DNA from: Phallus indusiatus
Lineage: Eukaryota; Basidiomycota; Agaricomycetes; Phallales; Phallaceae
Assembly (NCBI GenBank): GCA_027605045.1
Contig: JAQFWX010000064.1
Coordinates: 124,001-188,000 of the forward strand
DNA length: 64,000 nucleotides
Reading direction: 5' to 3'
The notes below the pieces were generated by a model. It had not been told where the DNA came from. It searched no databases and worked only from the letters and a program-made list of their open reading frames with translations. A program made the position numbers and the translations under genes. Shown piece after piece: positions 41,534 to 51,062 of this stretch. Each line of letters starts with the position of its first letter. Positions within the stretch are counted from its first letter, which is position 1.

Positions 41534-42956
41534 GCTCTGGACCATAGCCCTCCCATCTAACCTTGAACTCCAGACGTCGACGGAAAACACGACTATCCAG
41601 TATTTCTTCAACCACGTAGTGCTCACCATCGTCGCGAATCTCCGGGGGTGGAGGAGGTTTAGAACGACGACCCGGTATGCTGTCTGGTACCATTGGTTTC
41701 AACTTACTGACGTGGAATACAGGGTGAATTCGAGACATCGATTTCGGTAGAACGAGTCGATACGCTCGAGTTCCGATTTTTGCTGCAATGGGAAAGGGGC
41801 CCAGAAAACGATGCGATAACTTGGCCGATGGACGAGTGGTCTTGATGTCGCTAGCATCTAGATAAACCTTGTCTCCAGATTTGTAGTCAGGTGCCGGCAA
41901 ATGTTTACGATCATAGTACTTAGCCATGTCGTCCTTAGCCTTAAGAATCGCAGCATGAGCTTCCTCCCAAGAACGAGACATCCTATCTTTGAAATCATTA
42001 ACCGATTCGATCTTCGATTCAGTCGAACGCGGTTCGAAGCCCATTCGAGGATGGCGACCAGTGTCGAGTTCGAAAGGCGTAGCTTGAGTGGCCGAATGAA
42101 CATGATTGTTATATGCGAATTCAGCCATGGGTAGCAGTCGATCCCAATCGTCTTGGCGTTCGGAGGTAAAGATACGGAGATACTGCTCTACTTCAGCATT
42201 AGCTCGCTCCGTCTGACCATCGGTTTGGGGGTGGTATGCAGTGGAGCGTGCGAGCCGAATACCGAGTAGTCGAGAGAGTTCTTGGGTAAAACGAGACGAG
42301 AACTGAGGTCCGCGATCCGATATGATCTTCTCGGGTAATCCGTGCAATTTCCAGACGTGTTGGAGATACAGAGACGCAAGGCCAGAAGCGTCAACGGTAG
42401 TAAACGTCGGGACGAAGTGAACCCGTTTTGTCAGCGAATCTACTACCGAAAGAATTGCATCATAACCATTCGATTCCGGGAGTTCGACAACGAAATCGAC
42501 CGATATGAATTGCCAAGGTCGATTTGGAGTTTCGGTAGGTTGCAATTCACCATACGGAGCATGTCGAGAAGGTTTCGTACGCATACAAGCGTCACAAGCC
42601 TCTACATACCGCTGTACATATCTAGAGATCCCAGGCCACCAAAAGGTTCGCGATACCAGTTCTAGCGTTTTAAATCGACCTGGGTGACCCGCGAGTTTGG
42701 TGTCATGGTGTCGTTGGAGGATTTCTCGACGCAGATCGTCCACTTCGGGAACATAAATCTTCCCTCGGTAGTAAATGACGTCTTGATCTTCAGCCCATTC
42801 ACTGGTGTGAACCGATCTCCCGCCTATCGCCTTGAGGGATTCGATGGCTTTCGAGACGCTATCTTCTCGTTTGCCTTCTCTGTTCGCTTTCCGTATCTGG
42901 CCTAAGAACTCGTCCTCCTCCTCTAAGGCGGAATGTTTGCATGGCGTTGATCGCAA
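41534..42956 (-). CDS. Outer element integrase (N-terminal zinc domain, DDE core, chromodomain start)
   Basis: On the minus strand: HHCC zinc domain ([18 protein letters not shown]), DDE core with [16 protein letters not shown] and [12 protein letters not shown], a GPF/Y-like LGPFPIAAK box, [11 protein letters not shown], and the first half of a chromodomain ([26 protein letters not shown]) that stops exactly at the inner element's LTR and resumes at 33074. An upstream frame overlap with the RT ORF at 42859-42956 shows one frameshift in or next to a GGAGGAGGA run. Integrase inserts the cDNA; the chromodomain guides site choice in chromoviruses. Confidence 0.9.
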
Positions 42957-45234
42957 ACATTTCGGGTCGGATTAGGGTGATACCTTGATTGTCGAACTTT
43001 CCCGAACCATGATCAGCACGACGCGACAGACCGTCAGGCTTACCCATCGATTTGCCAGGTATATGCCGCAGGGTGAAATCGAAACGAGCGAGATAAACCG
43101 ACCAACGAGCTTGTCTACGATTTAGATTACGAGCCGTCATAAAATACTCCAGGTTTTTGTGATCCGTGCGAATGTCAATCGGATGGGTCGCACCTTCTAA
43201 AAAATGTCGCCATTCCTCCAATGCTCGAATGATGGCCAGCATCTCTTTGTCGTGGATTTCGTAATTTCGCTCCACTGGGCTCAGAGCCTTCGAAAAGAAG
43301 GCTACTGGGTGCCATTTGTTGTCCTCGAGAGAAGGCTGAGACAAAACGGCACCTGTTGCAAAGTCAGAGCTGTCAGCTTCCACTCGGTAAGGTTTCGATG
43401 GATCGGGAATCGCAAGAACCGGTGCAGAGGTCATTGCCGATTTCAGAGAATCGAAAGCTCGTTGACAGGTGTCGGACCAGATAAACGGAACTTCCTTCTT
43501 GGTGAGACCAAACAAGGGGACGGCGACCAGCGAGAAATCTTTGATAAATCGACGATAGAAGTTCGCGAAACCTAAGAACGACTGAACTTCGGTAACGTTC
43601 TTTGGGATTGGCCAATCTCTAACACCCGACACTTTCGCGGGATCCATTTCAACAGTGTTCTCGGAAATGACCAGACCTAAATACTCGATCTTAGTACGGC
43701 AGAATTCGCATTTCTCAGCCTTGAGATAGAGTTTATGCTCCCTTAGTCGTTCCAAGACACGGCGTGTGATGCGATCGTGTTCTTCTTTCGTTCTCGTATA
43801 GATCAGGATATCGTCGATATAAACAGCCACGACCCCTTCCGTGATCATGTCCTCGAAGATCTCGTTCATCATCGTCTGGAAAGTCGCCGGACTATTAGTT
43901 AAGCCAAAGAACATGACCAAGGGCTCGAACAATCCTCGATTTGTGCGAAACGCTGCTTTCCACTCATCGCCTTCTTTAATGCGAACGTTGTTGTATCCCC
44001 ATCTAACATCGAGTTTCGTGAAGTACTTCGCGCCCCTTAATTTGTTCACGAGTTCGGGGATTAAAGGTAATGGGTATCGATTTTTGATGGTCATCGCGTT
44101 GAGAGCCCGATAGTCCTGAATAAGTCGTAGGGAGCCATCCTTCTTCTTGATAAAGAAGACCGGGGAAGCCATGGGTGATTTCGAAGGGCGGATTCGACCC
44201 GAACGAAGATTCTCTTCCAAAAACGCATCGAGTTCTTTCTGTTCGTTAGGCGACAGAGGGTACACCTTGCAAAACTTGGGATCTGAATCGGGTAAGAGCT
44301 CTATTGCATGATCCCATTTCTTTGGAGGAGGCAGGGAATCGAAAGATTCTTTCGCGAAGACGTCTTCGAAATCGTGGAACATTTCGGGAACGATCTCTCG
44401 AAATCCAGATTTGGGTGCATCCCTCGTATTGTTCGCGTGCGCTTGAGCCAACCGCTGTGAGATGGTTTCGGTTGCTCTGATACGGCATTCATCCAGGGGT
44501 TCTGAATTAAGGGAAACCGCGAATAATCGATCACCTTCTTCTGGGTGAAACTCGTCTTCCACATTCACGAGATCTGGCATATCTGGATCAGTGGATTCAG
44601 TTTCGTCCAGGGAAACGGGAGGGATCGCTCGAACTGAACGCAGGAAACGTTTCGGGCCTTTCTTTTCAGTAGAAGGCGGTCTACAAGATCGACATTCGGG
44701 ATTACACCGGGTTAACTCGACCTCTCCAGTCGAGTAGTCGATTACCGGGTTGTGAGCCTTGAACCAGGGTAGTCCCAGCAACACTGGATATTTGCCGAGG
44801 GCGGTGACGGCAAACATGACACGTTCGGAATGGGTTTGATATCGCATCACCAGGTCCACTACATGCGTGATATTTCCCGCCTGATTGGGAGTACCATCAA
44901 CATTGAAAACGGGAATCGGTTTCGGTAATCGAATCTTTGGGAGCCGATTCTTCTCGACAAAGTCCTGATCGAGGAACATCCCACTAGCACCAGTGTCGAG
45001 CATCGCCTTCGAGTGAATGAGATCGCCCGTATCGGTGCTCTGAAGTTCTACATCGATCTCGAGCTTCTGAGTGCCGGCAGTGGCATTGAGACGGTATTCG
45101 CGTGGAATTCGCTTGCGTCTTCCAATCGAAAGGCGACGAGGACCAGGGATCAGAGGGTTCGAGAGAGGAATGGATGCATCAGAGTCAATAGAATTCGAAT
45201 CAGAAATTTCATTGCACTTGTCTTCTACGTACAA
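42859..45234 (-). CDS. Outer element protease, reverse transcriptase and RNase H
   Basis: Open frame of about 790 codons; the track start at 45234 is a TTG, so translation more likely reaches it from gag by frameshift or reinitiation. Aspartic protease [10 protein letters not shown] (about 44,985); RT with [19 protein letters not shown] (about 44,140), [16 protein letters not shown] and catalytic YIDDILIY (about 43,815); [12 protein letters not shown]; RNase H with [13 protein letters not shown] (about 43,370), DKEMLAI and DHKNLEYF. All core catalytic residues are present, so this part looks functional. Confidence 0.92.
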   Translation of the reverse strand: MYVEDKCNEISDSNSIDSDASIPLSNPLIPGPRRLSIGRRKRIPREYRLNATAGTQKLEIDVELQSTDTGDLIHSKAMLDTGASGMFLDQDFVEKNRLPKIRLPKPIPVFNVDGTPNQAGNITHVVDLVMRYQTHSERVMFAVTALGKYPVLLGLPWFKAHNPVIDYSTGEVELTRCNPECRSCRPPSTEKKGPKRFLRSVRAIPPVSLDETESTDPDMPDLVNVEDEFHPEEGDRLFAVSLNSEPLDECRIRATETISQRLAQAHANNTRDAPKSGFREIVPEMFHDFEDVFAKESFDSLPPPKKWDHAIELLPDSDPKFCKVYPLSPNEQKELDAFLEENLRSGRIRPSKSPMASPVFFIKKKDGSLRLIQDYRALNAMTIKNRYPLPLIPELVNKLRGAKYFTKLDVRWGYNNVRIKEGDEWKAAFRTNRGLFEPLVMFFGLTNSPATFQTMMNEIFEDMITEGVVAVYIDDILIYTRTKEEHDRITRRVLERLREHKLYLKAEKCEFCRTKIEYLGLVISENTVEMDPAKVSGVRDWPIPKNVTEVQSFLGFANFYRRFIKDFSLVAVPLFGLTKKEVPFIWSDTCQRAFDSLKSAMTSAPVLAIPDPSKPYRVEADSSDFATGAVLSQPSLEDNKWHPVAFFSKALSPVERNYEIHDKEMLAIIRALEEWRHFLEGATHPIDIRTDHKNLEYFMTARNLNRRQARWSVYLARFDFTLRHIPGKSMGKPDGLSRRADHGSGKFDNQGITLIRPEMFAINAMQTFRLRGGGRVLRPDTESEQRRQTRR

Positions 45235-45275
45235 TACATCGAATCTATTTGACGTTGGCAGTGAGGGCGCATCCC

Positions 45276-46514
45276 TTACTCGCTGCCGTTCTGAAAATCC
45301 TCTCTAGTTGCAGTGACCGCGATCTCGTTTTCTTCCGTAGCGATCTCGACACGATTCTGTGTTTCCAGCACATCTTGTTGAGCAAATCGTTGCTCGAGGA
45401 TCTCGTCGATTTCATCGGTCTGCATAAATCGAACATCGAATGCGCGTGGGCAGTCCTTAACAAGATGACCTAATTGTCCACATCGGAAACACCGGGCTGT
45501 CTCAGTCTGTATGCGGCGGCGAGCAGCATCAACCTCCATGGCATCATTTCGGGCTGGAGGTGCAACATTAGCAGGGGCAGAAATCGGTGGTCGTATTGGG
45601 TGAGACATGGCGGCAGGGATCGGTGCGCGAGGTGGAGGAAAGGGAGGTGGGGAGTAAATAGGGGGTCCCGTCGTACGTTGGTAGATCGGGAATGGGCTGG
45701 GTCGAGTTCGAGAGATCGGAATCGACGTAAGAGGGGTTGAAGTCGAATTACCGGCAATGACTCGACGTTGGGTGGCATTGAAAGCATCGTTGGTACGGCG
45801 AGCTTGATTGAAGAGTCTAGCAGCTTGAACCCATCCTTCGTAGTCGCTGTAATCGGGTCGATTCTGCATCGTTCCCACTTTACTAGAGATCTCCCGGTCT
45901 AAACCTTGTCGATAATACGTCGTTAGCGCAAGGCCATCATGAATCGTAAATCCAGCGCGATCTACGATTATGCGAAATGCGTCGGTGTAATCGTCTACAT
46001 TTCGACCTCCTTGAGCATAACGTCCCGAAAGAAGGAGATTCAATGCATCCTCGGCTTCGGTTACTGGGAAGAATTCAGAACGAAACTTTTGTCGGAAATC
46101 TTCCCAGGTCTCATAAGGAGCCAATCCCCGGTTGTACTGGGCCTGAACAAGTTCGGCAAAGGCACCAGCGCGTCCACTATTCATGTAGGATAGTACCCAG
46201 ATGACTTTGGTACTGAGATTCGGGAAATCGCCACCGCATACGCTCATGTAGAGTTCGACCGAGTTCCAGAATGTACGGCCATTTTTGCGATCTCCGTCAT
46301 AGGCGAGAGGTACAGCAGGGCGAGTGTTTCGAGACGATCTTGTCTCGTTTTGAGGATTTGGAACTGAGGCTCCAGGATTAGGGGTGTTCGGATTAGCGGG
46401 ATCGGCAGTAGAAGCCTGGGGGGGAAGAAGTCGGTTGAGATGAGTTACAAGCTCTTCCATTCTTTGTTCAATCGCAGTGAGGCGAACGATGGGATCACTC
46501 TCAGGCTGTTCCAT
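45276..46514 (-). CDS. Outer element gag
   Basis: ATG at 46514 (MEQPESDPIVRLTAIEQRME), 412 codons. A coiled-coil-like start is followed by a proline/asparagine linker, the retrotransposon gag capsid domain (FWNSVELYMSVCGGDFP.. to YYRQGLDREISSK), and a CCHC zinc knuckle CFRCGQLGHLVKDC near residue 345. It ends 42 bp before the pol frame, which lies in a different frame. The frame is intact. Confidence 0.92.
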   Translation of the reverse strand: MEQPESDPIVRLTAIEQRMEELVTHLNRLLPPQASTADPANPNTPNPGASVPNPQNETRSSRNTRPAVPLAYDGDRKNGRTFWNSVELYMSVCGGDFPNLSTKVIWVLSYMNSGRAGAFAELVQAQYNRGLAPYETWEDFRQKFRSEFFPVTEAEDALNLLLSGRYAQGGRNVDDYTDAFRIIVDRAGFTIHDGLALTTYYRQGLDREISSKVGTMQNRPDYSDYEGWVQAARLFNQARRTNDAFNATQRRVIAGNSTSTPLTSIPISRTRPSPFPIYQRTTGPPIYSPPPFPPPRAPIPAAMSHPIRPPISAPANVAPPARNDAMEVDAARRRIQTETARCFRCGQLGHLVKDCPRAFDVRFMQTDEIDEILEQRFAQQDVLETQNRVEIATEENEIAVTATREDFQNGSE

Positions 46515-46645
46515 GACGAAAGGAATCGAAGAACGAAGGGCGGAGGGGTCGTTTTATGGGCGAAAAGCGTCGGGAACGTCTGAGACACTGCTGACGAAGA
46601 GTTTCCGAAGGAAAACGACAATAGAAACGACCGGTCCGAAGGTAG

Positions 46646-46656
46646 AAGCTTGTTCT
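46646..46656 (-). other. Self-priming primer-binding site of the outer element
   Basis: Two bases inside the 5' LTR (coding sense) the sequence is AGAACAAGCTT, the exact complement of AAGCTTGTTCT in the LTR (plus-strand positions 46705-46715), about 30 bp downstream of a TATA-like box. This is the same layout as the inner element. Confidence 0.7.
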
Positions 46657-46658
46657 AC

Positions 46659-46958
46659 TGTTAGGGCGACTCAGGGCACACACCTAGAGGAGGGAAAACC
46701 TAAGAGAACAAGCTTAGGTATCCCCCTCTAGGGAAAACGCATATAAGTACAGGATATGAGGCGCCCGACTGATCCCCATGGGATCCGAGGAGATACAAAC
46801 AGAAATCGAAAGAAATCGAAGAGATCGGGAAATCGAGAAAACGGTGAAAATAGTGGAAACGACAAAATACGGGAAATGAAGGAAATCGAAGTGCGAGATG
46901 AAATCGAAAGAAATCGAAGAAATCGAATAATAGGGCGAGGCGCTAGCGTACTGTAACA
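46659..46958 (-). repeat. 5' LTR of the outer element (LTR-A, 300 bp)
   Basis: Identical to 32615-32914, with the target duplication AACAC at 46959-46963. It marks the right-hand limit of the transposon-rich part of the window. Confidence 0.93.
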
Positions 46959-46963
46959 AACAC

Positions 46964-47501
46964 ATACCCCTGACTGCAAACCATAACCCATAGTTACTAA
47001 CCAAATTTGGAAATTCAGGGTCACAAATCTGACAAAAAATCGAGGCTTTGGGCCAAAAAAATCAAATCATTCACCAAAACTTCATAAACTCTTGGCCTAT
47101 CAGGGAAAAATGAGAAATCACATCCAACACATCCAACCATTGTAATCAGTTTCTTTAGGAGGCATAAACCCATACCCATATTCCCTGACGAAAAAGTCGA
47201 AAATTAGTCCACTGATAATAATACAAACATTGCTCTCTATAAATTTAATGCAAAAAAGTGAAGTCTCGAAGAAATGTTGATTTTAGACTACTACACCCCG
47301 TACATAACTGGGCGTCTAATAGACAAACGCCCTGTAAAAATTCCCCGGAAATTCCCGAATCTCCGATCACCGAGGGGTATGTATTATTAGAGGTTCGACT
47401 GAAGCAGCAGTGGCAGGGGACCTCCGTGATAGCCGAAAAGCGCCTTCAAATTGATGGAATCACTCGTAACAATCGACTAGACACCCACTCTCTTTCACAA
47501 G
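46964..47501. other. Spacer between transposons and the first host gene
   Basis: About 540 bp without a supported gene. It probably contains the ACO2 promoter and 5' UTR. An open frame from 47258 overlaps the ACO2 start in another frame and looks accidental. TTTACAG just after the proposed ATG (47502) could be a splice acceptor, so an upstream non-coding or coding exon is possible. Confidence 0.3.
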
Positions 47502-50500
47502 ATGCTTTACAGGGGAGGAAACCATGCTCGCGCATTCGCATCCCAGGCAGCCACGTTATCGAATGTCAAGGATTGGTCACGCATTATTCCCCCATACCCT
47601 GAACTCCTAAAGAAACTTCGTAGAGTCCGGAAACACCTCGACCGACCTCTGACACTGTCCGAAAAAATTCTATATAGTCATCTTGACGACCCAGACGCAC
47701 TCGCCGGCATAAAAAATGTGAGGGGTAATGCCTATTTACAATTGCGCCCCGAACGCGTTGCAATGCAGGATGCGTCCGCGCAGTGAGTCGGGACTTCAAA
47801 TAATACGAAAAGAAACGAAGACAGTGCTAATAATCAACCCGATTTCGTAGGATGGCGTTGTAGGTATCTTTAGTTTTGCAGTAATCAACAGGAAGATAAA
47901 TTCTTCTAGATTACAATTTATGACGTGTGGTCTAGCTCAGACATCTGTCCCCACAAGCATTCACTGTGACCATCTAATCAGAGCCTCCGAAAACGCTAAT
48001 TTGGATCTTGAGGTGAGTTTCAAATGCATATCCTGTCGTTAAACTACATCGTTACATTTGTTATTTATAGAAATCACTCACCTCCAACAAAGAAGTATTT
48101 GACTTCTTAGAAAGTGCTTCTGCCAGATATGGTTCGTGAAATTATGTGGCTTTTAACGAAAAGTTTCTTAAGTATATATGTACACGTAGGCATTGAGTTT
48201 TGGCGTCCAGGATCGGGTATCATTCATCAAGTCGTACTTGAGAATTACGCATCCCCAGGCATGCTTATGTGCGTTTCTGCTTTGCGGATCTCCAGTATCT
48301 GTTTTTCTGATTTACCATAAATTCAGGCTTGGCACGGGTGAGTTGGCCCAGCAATCGTTCTTCGTGATCTAAAATTATAAGTATACTCAAGATTCACACA
48401 CCCCCAATGCTGGTGGATTGGGATCGCTGGCCATTGGGGTCGGAGGGGCGGATGCTGTTGATGCCATGACTGGTACACCATGGGAATTAAAGGCACCTTC
48501 AGTGGTTGGTAAGCGTCGGTTGCTTCATTGAGATTTGTTCAATATCAATATTAATGTTTTTCTTTCTACGCAGGAATCAAGCTGACAGGAAAGCTCGCCG
48601 ACTGGGTAACACCAAAGGACCTTATTCTGTATATATCGGGTCTTTTAACCGTTCGAGTAAGATTAACGTACAGTCATTCTACACACGCGTTCAATCCCTC
48701 ATTTTCATTTTTCGGTAAAGGGAGGGACCGGGAAGATTTTAGAGTACTTTGGTTCTGGAGTCGAATCACAATCGTGCACAGGTAATTGTTTTTTTCCTTG
48801 CAGAAATTTCGGCTCAAACGCATAAATCAGGCTTAGCAACTATTTGCAACATGGGGGCTGAAGTCGGTGGAACCACTTCGGTTTTTCCTTATACTCAATC
48901 TATGCGTGCGTATCTCCATGCGACGGGACGGTATGTATTCTTCTTTTACTCTAATCCAGCCTCCATAAACATCTTATAGGGGCCCCGTTGCTTCTGCTGC
49001 GGACTGGGCTCAGAGTCAAGTTGGCTACTTGATGGCGGATGAAGACGCTGAATACGATCAAGTGATAGAAGTAGATTTATCAAGCATAGAACCTACCTTG
49101 AATGGGCCGTTTACACCGGACTTGTCGACTCCTTTGTCAAAATTTGATACTTTCGTGAAGGAAAAAGGCTGGAAAGACGAAATTTCTGCTGCATTGATCG
49201 GTTCATGTACTAACAGCTCTTATGAAGATATGGTATGGATTTCTACAGCTTGCTCGATTTAGATACCTGACGAGATCGACAGACTCGCGTGGTTGATTTA
49301 GTTCAACAAGCTGATAAGGCTGGGTTAAAGATTAAGGTCCTGGTTCTAATCTTATGACTTGAAAGTCGTTTTGACTCTGTTTTGTTAGGTGCCGTTTTTA
49401 TGCACACCTGGATCTGAACAAATTCGAGCGACCATGGAAAAGGACGGTATAACAAAAACATTGCTTAACGCGGGTGCGGTGGTATTGGCTAATGCTTGCG
49501 GGCCATGTATTGGACAGGTAAGTTTCAATTGAGCTCCCATTTGTCCCAACGCTAAGTGCACCTTAGTGGGATAGAGAAGAAGCCAAAGACAACGGGGAAA
49601 ATGGTGTGTGAAACATATTTTGAAAATTCAGCCATCTTCACATTCGGTGGACCATAGTTATTCTTACATCTTTCAACCGGTATTGGATTTGTCTGTCTTA
49701 TTATCTTTCTCTCCATAGTTGATTGTTTGGGATAGCAACTTCAAAGCGCGCAACGACGGCAACAACCAGACGGTTAGCATTACATCCTATGGACCCTAGC
49801 TCAAGTTCATTTATATTTTAGATGAATTTTTTGGCTTCCCCTATAATTGTAACTGCTCTGGCATACAGTGGACGACTGACGTTTAACCCTCTAACCGATA
49901 GTTTACAAACGCCAAAGGGTACTTCATTCAAGTTTAAGCCGCCAGTTGGTTCGACGCTTCCCTCGAACGGGTTTACTCCTGGTATGGCATGCCATTCAGA
50001 TTTATTGTTTCTAATTATACCTAGGTGAACCATCGTACTATCCTGTTTTCAATCCTGAACCAAATTCCGACGTAAAAGTTACTATCCTTCCTAATTCTTC
50101 ACGCTTGGAAGCTTTAGAACCATTTCGGTCCCATTTTACCCAGGAGTTGGAACTGCCCTTAATGACAACTTTAATGCGTGTTAGAGGAAAATGTACCACC
50201 GATCACATATCAGCAGCGGTAATGAGTCTTGTTCAGCCTTGTTTCACGTCTAATTAGCTTGTAGGGCCCTTGGTTGAAATATAAAGGTCACCTGACTAAT
50301 ATCTCAAAGAACCTATGTAAGATAATGTTCTTTTTACTTGAATTCCTTTCCTTGTGTCTCATTATGTAAACAGTGATCACTGTCTGTACCTAACTGTTCC
50401 TTTAATGCTGCTAATTGATCTTGAATAGGCGATCAACGATGAAGGCGGTGAAATGAACATTGCCCTCGACTATGATTATCTGCCTGGTCAAACGTTTAAA

Positions 50501-51044
50501 GACACTGTCCCAAACGTCGCCCAACGATTTAAATCGCGCGGTACACCGTGGACGCTTATCGCGGATGAGAATTATGGCGAGGGCTCTGCTCGGGAACACG
50601 CAGCGTTACAGCCTCGGTTTTATGGCAAGTTTTGGAACCTGATTTTGCTTATTTATATTTATTATTATTCACCCGAAAACAGGCTGCTGCATGATCGTAG
50701 CCCGATCATTCGCCCGCATACACGAAACAAATCTCAAGGTATGGTGCGCCTGAATGTGAATGTCTTATATTTCCCTGAACTCGTTTCAGAAACAAGGCAT
50801 CTTGCCATTGTGGTTCATCGACGAAATGGATTATTCCCGCATTGACTCCGGAGATAAAGTGAAAACCATTGGTTTAGCAAAGCTATTAACCGGTGAAAAA
50901 AATGTAACCATCATGTTGGAAGTCACGAAGCGCAACGGCGAATCATTTCAAGTTGCAACTAGACACACCATGTCCTCCGATCAACTAAAGTGGTTGCGGC
51001 TAGGTTCCGCCCTAAACTACATTCGCTCATTACAGCAAAATTAG
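47502..51044 (+). CDS. ACO2: Mitochondrial aconitase/homocitrate dehydratase, Aco2-like
   Basis: A [4Fe-4S] hydro-lyase. Yeast Aco2 acts in the homocitrate-to-homoaconitate step of lysine synthesis, besides aconitase activity. The start [20 protein letters not shown] fits a mitochondrial presequence. Family motifs follow across about 18 exons: [58 protein letters not shown] (cluster cysteine), [11 protein letters not shown] (cluster cysteines CGPC), [13 protein letters not shown] sequence, [42 protein letters not shown] (C-terminal swivel domain). PFTPDL and LTFNPLTD favour Aco2 over Aco1. Micro-exons of 9, 11 and 8 nt and one GC-AG intron (50625-50682) are inferred. It ends 18 bp from the MSH1 stop (convergent). 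One junction near 49603-49720 could not be solved. Confidence 0.85.
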
Positions 51045-51062
51045 AGTGCAGCACCGAAGTAT

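Larger units (their letters stand above)
32615..46958 (-). mobile_element. Young Ty3/gypsy chromovirus (outer element), split by a second gypsy element
   Basis: Two identical 300-bp LTRs (32615-32914 and 46659-46958) and a perfect target duplication AACAC (32610-32614, 46959-46963) define the element. Without the inner element (33075-41533 plus one GCTCT) it is 5,880 bp. Order in the coding sense (minus strand): LTR, self-priming site, gag, protease-RT-RNase H, integrase with chromodomain, stop at 32927, polypurine tract (32915-32926), LTR. Joining the sides of the inner element gives an unbroken chromodomain (..WEGYGPEHDQWVPEKDV..). One apparent frameshift lies between RNase H and integrase near 42,910-42,950. 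Otherwise the frames are open, so the insertion is recent. Confidence 0.93.

Noticed and set aside
32615..46958. RIP-like mutation of repeats
   Set aside because: The repeats keep long open frames and the few LTR differences are too few to show a C-to-T bias.
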